From Planctomycetota bacterium (lineage in GTDB: Bacteria; Planctomycetota; Phycisphaerae; Sedimentisphaerales; Anaerobacaceae), in NCBI GenBank assembly GCA_026386835.1, contig JAPLMV010000021.1:1-19505 (forward strand): a DNA stretch of 19,505 bases. The letters are read 5' to 3'. The notes beneath the pieces are model-generated. The model saw only the letters and a list, made by a program, of their open reading frames with translations. It had not been told where the DNA came from and searched no databases. Positions 16,429 through 19,505 of this stretch are shown here, one piece after another; within the stretch, counting starts at the first letter, position 1; each line of letters opens with the position of its first letter. The position numbers and the translations under genes are program-made.

Positions 16429-16464
16429 CCTAAAAAGTTTGCCTACAATCGTGAGGAGCACCCA
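16429..16464 (+). mobile_element. Remnant of an ISKra4-like right end
   Basis: These 36 bases match the right end of the miniature element at 7021-7056 at 28 positions by eye. Both finish with a G-rich segment running into GCACCC. Nothing resembling the transposase C-terminus precedes it here and no matching left repeat was found in the intergenic region. It is therefore best read as a degraded solo end of a related element. Confidence 0.4.
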
Positions 16465-16485
16465 ACTCAAATTTTAAAGTTTGGT

Positions 16486-16513
16486 TTGCGTTTTGATGTG
16501 TAAACACTATAAT
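16486..16513 (+). promoter_or_regulatory. Probable promoter of the GH10-like gene
   Basis: TTGCGT (16486-16491) and a perfect TATAAT (16508-16513) are separated by 16 bases. The start would fall near 16520, giving a leader of about 100 bases before ATG 16624. The leader contains two copies of AAGTTAAAAATT at 16526-16537 and 16547-16558, exactly 21 bases apart, which is two helical turns. This could be a regulator-binding arrangement, or simply A+T-rich repetition. Confidence 0.4.
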
Positions 16514-16623
16514 CAACATGGAAAGAAGTTAAAAATTAAAAGATTAAAGTTAAAAATTGCGGAATAAATACAGTTTTATTTCAACAGTTTTGAATTAAAA
16601 GAATTAATGCCTAAAGAGTTAGA

Positions 16624-18099
16624 ATGAAGTTTCAGGTTTTCAAAAACGGTAAAGCGGCTGAGGATTTATCGCTGTGCGGGGCATATTTGTTCGGCACCGA
16701 TGGAATCGCCATACGCCGTGCTGAGATTAGTTTCAGGAGCGGCCTTATCGAGTGTGAAAAAGCCAATCTTGAAACATCAGGACTGGCTCTGTTGTGGCCT
16801 ATTGACGGTTTCGGCAAAGAGCTTTTGCCCACCACGTGTTTGCCGGAAAGAACCCGTCCATATAATCTCAATGTCGAGCTGGCCCGCGCAAAGCTGATGC
16901 AAATCATAAATAAGCGTGAGGAATGGTCGCTCTTTGACGGCGTTGACGAAATAGCCGAAATTGCCAAAGGGGCACAGGGTTTATTTATTCAGGCCATAGA
17001 GAACATCGCTGAGCCGCCGCTGGCATCGAGGCTGGCGGACGAATCGCTCAGAAAAGCGGTCGTTTTTTCCGAGACGCTGGCTATAAAACAGGCAGATGTG
17101 CTGTTTGATATAAGGGGCACAAATCACGGTTTCGGCCAGGGCTGTCTTGGCTGCCGAATGGACCCTTCTCAGATTAGTAACCCTAAACACATCAATAAGC
17201 TCCTCGATTTGTTCGGCTTCGTTACCATACCCATAAACTGGGCACAGATTGAGCCCACCAGGGGCAATTACGATTTTTCTGCCTTTGATGCCTGTATTAA
17301 TGCCGTCGGTAAAAAGAAGGTTGCACTCGGCGCAGGTCCTGTTCTTTGTTTTTCGAAGGAGTATCTGCCTGACTGGCTGCTTAATAGCAGGGTCGGGTTT
17401 GAAAAAATTCGCGATATCGCATATCAGTTCGTTTTGAATGTCGTCAGCCGCTATGCGGGCAATATCCGTGCCTGGCGAGTTATCAGCGGTTTAAACGCCT
17501 TTAATCATTTCGGCTTCAGCTTCGAGCAGGTATTGGAAATGACCCGTGCGGCGACCATGGCTGTCAAGGCCGCCAGTGACAGAGGTCTTAAAATAATAGA
17601 AATCACAAACCCCTGGGGTGAATATTACGCAACAACCCCCAACACCATTCCGCCGCTGGTTTATGTTGATATGGTTGTCCAGAGCGGCATCAATTTTGAC
17701 GCATTTGCCCTTCAGATGCGTTTCGGGAAAAACGCCGACGGGATGCATATCAGGGATATGATGCAGATATCGACAATGCTGGACCGTTTTCTGCCCGTCG
17801 TCAAACCTCTGTATATCACGGATGTCGAGATTCCAAGTCAAAACGGCACAGGTCCGCAGGATGGTCAGGCAGCAGGAGTATGGCATAAGGAATGGGATCA
17901 GCCCAAACAGGCTCAGTGGGTCGAACAGTTCTGCAAAATAGCCCTCAGTAAGCCGTTTGTTGACAGCGTAACTTATGCAAACCTCTGCGATGCGGAAAAC
18001 AGCATCATCGCAAACAGCGGCTTGTTGACAGCTCAGTTCGAACCCAAAAAATCCTATCATGCCCTGAAGAAACTTCGTGAAGTCATCTTTAACAGATAG
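16624..18099 (+). CDS. GH10-like protein lacking both canonical catalytic glutamates
   Basis: Residues about 160-490 have the barrel pattern of glycoside hydrolase family 10 (endo-beta-1,4-xylanases): INWAQIEPTRGNYDFSAFD (204-222), then LPDWLL (248-253), RYAGNIRAW (276-284), NFDAFALQMRFG (357-368) and PLYITDVEI (395-403). Family 10 enzymes keep an acid/base Glu in WDVVNE and a nucleophile Glu in ITE. Here these read WRVISG (Gly289) and ITD (Asp400). Canonical retaining hydrolysis is therefore unlikely, and the protein may bind sugars or use another mechanism. Residues 1-150 form an extra N-terminal domain, probably a beta-rich module, that I do not recognise. No signal peptide is visible, so the location is uncertain. 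ATG 16624 follows AAAGAGTTAGA, a weak binding site. Confidence 0.8.
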   Translation: MKFQVFKNGKAAEDLSLCGAYLFGTDGIAIRRAEISFRSGLIECEKANLETSGLALLWPIDGFGKELLPTTCLPERTRPYNLNVELARAKLMQIINKREEWSLFDGVDEIAEIAKGAQGLFIQAIENIAEPPLASRLADESLRKAVVFSETLAIKQADVLFDIRGTNHGFGQGCLGCRMDPSQISNPKHINKLLDLFGFVTIPINWAQIEPTRGNYDFSAFDACINAVGKKKVALGAGPVLCFSKEYLPDWLLNSRVGFEKIRDIAYQFVLNVVSRYAGNIRAWRVISGLNAFNHFGFSFEQVLEMTRAATMAVKAASDRGLKIIEITNPWGEYYATTPNTIPPLVYVDMVVQSGINFDAFALQMRFGKNADGMHIRDMMQISTMLDRFLPVVKPLYITDVEIPSQNGTGPQDGQAAGVWHKEWDQPKQAQWVEQFCKIALSKPFVDSVTYANLCDAENSIIANSGLLTAQFEPKKSYHALKKLREVIFNR

Positions 18100-18102
18100 A
18101 AG

Positions 18103-18115
18103 TAAGACAGTCTTA
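18103..18115. terminator. Short palindrome after the GH10-like gene
   Basis: TAAGACAGTCTTA is a perfect 13-base dyad three bases after the stop codon, followed by a T- and A-rich stretch. The arms are only 6 bp with a one-base centre. Termination is possible but weakly supported, and it could equally be a binding site. Confidence 0.2.
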
Positions 18116-18159
18116 TTTCCGAAATTTTTATATTTAATTTTTGGTTTTTAATCTTTAAT

Positions 18160-18528
18160 ATGGCTAATAATGGCTTTCAAAAAGACGATGAACAAAACCG
18201 GCATCACTGTCTGGCCTTCATTGTTGCTATAGTAATCGCTATGCTTCTTTCCGCTCTTTTTGCATCTTCGGGTTTTTCGAGAACGCAGGGGCCGCGTGAA
18301 ATCATATTGGAAGGGCGAATAAATCCCAACGCAGCACCAGCCGCAAGCATGGCAAGGCTGCCTGGCCTGGGCTTTACGCGGGCAGGCGCCATAGTAGCTT
18401 ACCGTAGTAGTTTTTCCGGTCAGCAGGATGATAAGCAGGCCTTCATAGATTGCAACGATTTGGACAAGGTTAAAGGAATCGGTCCAAAAACCGTTCAAAA
18501 TATCAGCCCGTGGTTAAAGTTTGAATAA
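18160..18528 (+). CDS. Membrane-anchored helix-hairpin-helix protein (ComEA-like)
   Basis: The 122-residue protein has one membrane segment at about 18-36. A short linker follows, then two helix-hairpin-helix units: LPGLGFTRAGAIVAYR (67-82) and KGIGPKTVQNI (105-115), preceded by INPNAAPAASM (54-64). Such tandem motifs bind DNA without sequence specificity. In ComEA a single membrane anchor and this domain capture DNA outside the membrane for uptake. The same architecture here suggests DNA binding on the outer face of the membrane, but no other competence genes lie in the window and related domains occur in other contexts. The call is therefore by architecture only. It starts 60 bases after the GH10-like gene without an obvious ribosome binding site and ends 22 bases before the next gene. 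Confidence 0.75.
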   Translation: MANNGFQKDDEQNRHHCLAFIVAIVIAMLLSALFASSGFSRTQGPREIILEGRINPNAAPAASMARLPGLGFTRAGAIVAYRSSFSGQQDDKQAFIDCNDLDKVKGIGPKTVQNISPWLKFE

Positions 18529-18550
18529 TGAGTAAATAAAGACTACAAAT

Positions 18551-19039
18551 ATGGAACAGTGGGAAATAAATAAGCCGCTTGGCCAGTGTTTCGGCAGCGG
18601 CAGAAAAATCGAATACGGCGAAGAATATTTCGCGGCTCTTGTAGAAACAGGCCAGGGTCTTCAACGGCAGGATTACAGCCGAGAGTTTTGGGATAGTAAC
18701 AAGCCTTCGGTTTATTGTTACTGGAAGTCTAAGCTGCCGTCGCCTGACCAGAAAAAACATATTTTCATCGACGATGAAATGCTTATGGCATTTTTCGAAC
18801 GATTATCACAGGAGACTGAGCAGGAGAAAATAAATTTCCGGTTCGTTCTTGCGTTAATCCTGATGCGGAAAAGACGCCTCAAATACGATTCGTCCAGAAC
18901 CGATGGTGATAATGAAATCTGGCACCTCAGGGTCATCGGGGAAGACCGCTTTGTCGATGTCGCCAATCCGCATCTCGACGAAAAACAAATTGGACAGCTT
19001 TCGTCGCAGATAAGTTTAATTTTGCAGGTGAATATATAA
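18551..19039 (+). CDS. Small protein with a degenerate N-terminal zinc-ribbon-like motif
   Basis: This 162-residue soluble protein begins with CFGSGRKIEYGEEYFAAL (13-30) and DYSREFWDSNKPSVYCYWKS (41-60). The arrangement recalls conserved planctomycete proteins in which 'C..SGR.I.pGE.Y' is followed by a Cys-Trp pair forming a zinc ribbon. That parallel is from memory. Here only Cys13 and Cys56 remain and the expected Cys before Trp47 is Phe, so zinc binding is doubtful. The rest has an acidic segment (DDEMLMAFFERL, 75-86), a basic helix LMRKRRLK (104-111) and FVDVANPHL (134-142). No enzyme signature is present and the function is unknown. It lies 22 bases after the helix-hairpin-helix gene and 41 before a lipoprotein gene, so the three probably form an operon. 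Confidence 0.65.
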   Translation: MEQWEINKPLGQCFGSGRKIEYGEEYFAALVETGQGLQRQDYSREFWDSNKPSVYCYWKSKLPSPDQKKHIFIDDEMLMAFFERLSQETEQEKINFRFVLALILMRKRRLKYDSSRTDGDNEIWHLRVIGEDRFVDVANPHLDEKQIGQLSSQISLILQVNI

Positions 19040-19041
19040 AC

Positions 19042-19066
19042 AGCGTACAGTGGGTAGCGTACAGTG
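19042..19066. repeat. Two-copy direct repeat before the lipoprotein gene
   Basis: AGCGTACAGTG occurs at 19042-19052 and 19056-19066, a 14-base period, and is followed by TACAGG so that a third partial copy of TACAG is present. It fills the short gap between two genes, just before the ribosome binding region of the second. Confidence 0.5.
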
Positions 19067-19080
19067 TACAGGAATTGAAG

Positions 19081-19505
19081 ATGTCTAAAAATTTTGTTTT
19101 GCTGCTTTGTGCAATTGTGTTGACGGCTGTAATGGTTACCGGCTGTGCGCCGCAGATGCAAAAACCGCTGCCTGTCTGTGCGGGTAAGCCATCTGCCGGC
19201 GAATCGCTGCTATTTCTAAAATCCAATTCGCAAAATACCGTGCCGTTCAAGGCTGTCGGGCAGTGCCTTGCCAGTTTTAATGTCGATGAAAAAAAGTACA
19301 ACGAAAACTTTCCCATTAAATTATGGGTTAATCCACCCAACCATCTCCGCCTGCAGGGCGACATATCCTTCAACGCTCGAGGCATAGACCTCGGCTCAAA
19401 TCAGGCAGAATTCTGGCTCTCAATAAAACCACAGGTCGGCTGTTACTGGTGGGGCTTGTGGAGTGAGCAGAGTATCACGGGCAGACTTTTAATCGACCCT
19501 AAAAT
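19081..19505 (+). CDS. Lipoprotein, possibly LolA-like or DUF4292-like (cut by window end)
   Basis: The first 141 residues are present; the gene runs off the window. A lipoprotein signal peptide is clear: MSKNF, hydrophobic residues 6-18, and a lipobox VTGC with the lipidated Cys at 22. The mature part shows alternating strands, with FKAVGQCLASFNVDEKKY, KLWVNPPNHLRLQGDI, SNQAEFWLSIKP and CYWWGLWS. This is the pattern of an unclosed beta barrel as in LolA/LolB- or DUF4292-type proteins, which bind lipid or lipoprotein acyl chains at the outer membrane. That assignment is inferred from strand and residue pattern and could change with the missing C-terminus. The purine stretch AGGAATTGAAG before ATG 19081 is a suitable binding site. 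It probably belongs to the preceding small operon. Confidence 0.7.
   Translation, partial: MSKNFVLLLCAIVLTAVMVTGCAPQMQKPLPVCAGKPSAGESLLFLKSNSQNTVPFKAVGQCLASFNVDEKKYNENFPIKLWVNPPNHLRLQGDISFNARGIDLGSNQAEFWLSIKPQVGCYWWGLWSEQSITGRLLIDPK

Larger units (their letters stand above)
15956..16623. other. Intergenic region between divergent GxGYxYP and GH10-like genes
   Basis: This 668-base stretch separates two divergently transcribed genes and contains no gene I can support. It holds a perfect 10-bp hairpin near the minus-strand gene and a 6-bp inverted repeat GGCGAG/CTCGCC (16059-16064 and 16080-16085). It also has an ISKra4-like end remnant (16429-16464), a promoter-like pair (16486-16513) and a pair of direct repeats (16526-16558). 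A 61-codon minus-strand ORF (15963-16148) has no ribosome binding site or recognisable domain and is not called. Confidence 0.5.

Overview
The window looks like a chromosome segment of a planctomycete, most likely a Phycisphaerae/Sedimentisphaerales-type bacterium. This is an inference from protein content: a GxGYxYP-type exported protein, a GH10-like protein of a divergent type, a degenerate zinc-ribbon protein of planctomycete style, and a Dxs with an unusual GDA-type cofactor motif. No rRNA, tRNA or CRISPR array was seen.

The left part (about 1-7060) is a scarred accessory region, visibly richer in A+T than what follows. It begins with unassigned debris and a truncated DDE transposase on the minus strand (418-1017). 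Its ribosome binding site lies in one arm of a long inverted repeat, and a promoter-like sequence lies in the loop. Next come a 53-codon stub resembling the N-terminus of a DNA methyltransferase, a possible small membrane protein, and an exported nitroreductase. A polysaccharide cluster then follows: a DUF2142 membrane protein, a frameshifted SAM methyltransferase, a two-domain family 2 glycosyltransferase, and the first codons of another glycosyltransferase. The last is cut by a 293-bp, internally deleted ISKra4-like element that still has both terminal inverted repeats.

The middle (7122-13468) is a housekeeping block on the plus strand: dxs (isoprenoid precursor synthesis) overlapping nadK (NADP synthesis), a secreted TPR protein, and a DinG/XPD-type iron-sulfur helicase. 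dxs has a good sigma70-like promoter ending about a dozen bases before its start codon and no Shine-Dalgarno sequence, so a nearly leaderless transcript is possible.

The right part (13505-19505) holds a minus-strand exported GxGYxYP protein, then a 668-base non-coding stretch with a perfect hairpin, a second ISKra4-like end and a promoter. A plus-strand series follows: a GH10-like protein lacking both expected catalytic glutamates, a membrane-anchored helix-hairpin-helix protein, a small degenerate zinc-ribbon protein, and the start of a lipoprotein cut by the window end.

No complete unknown multi-gene system is evident. The most interesting signals are the transposase translation-control structure, the miniature IS fused in frame to a glycosyltransferase, and the apparently non-canonical GH10 protein.
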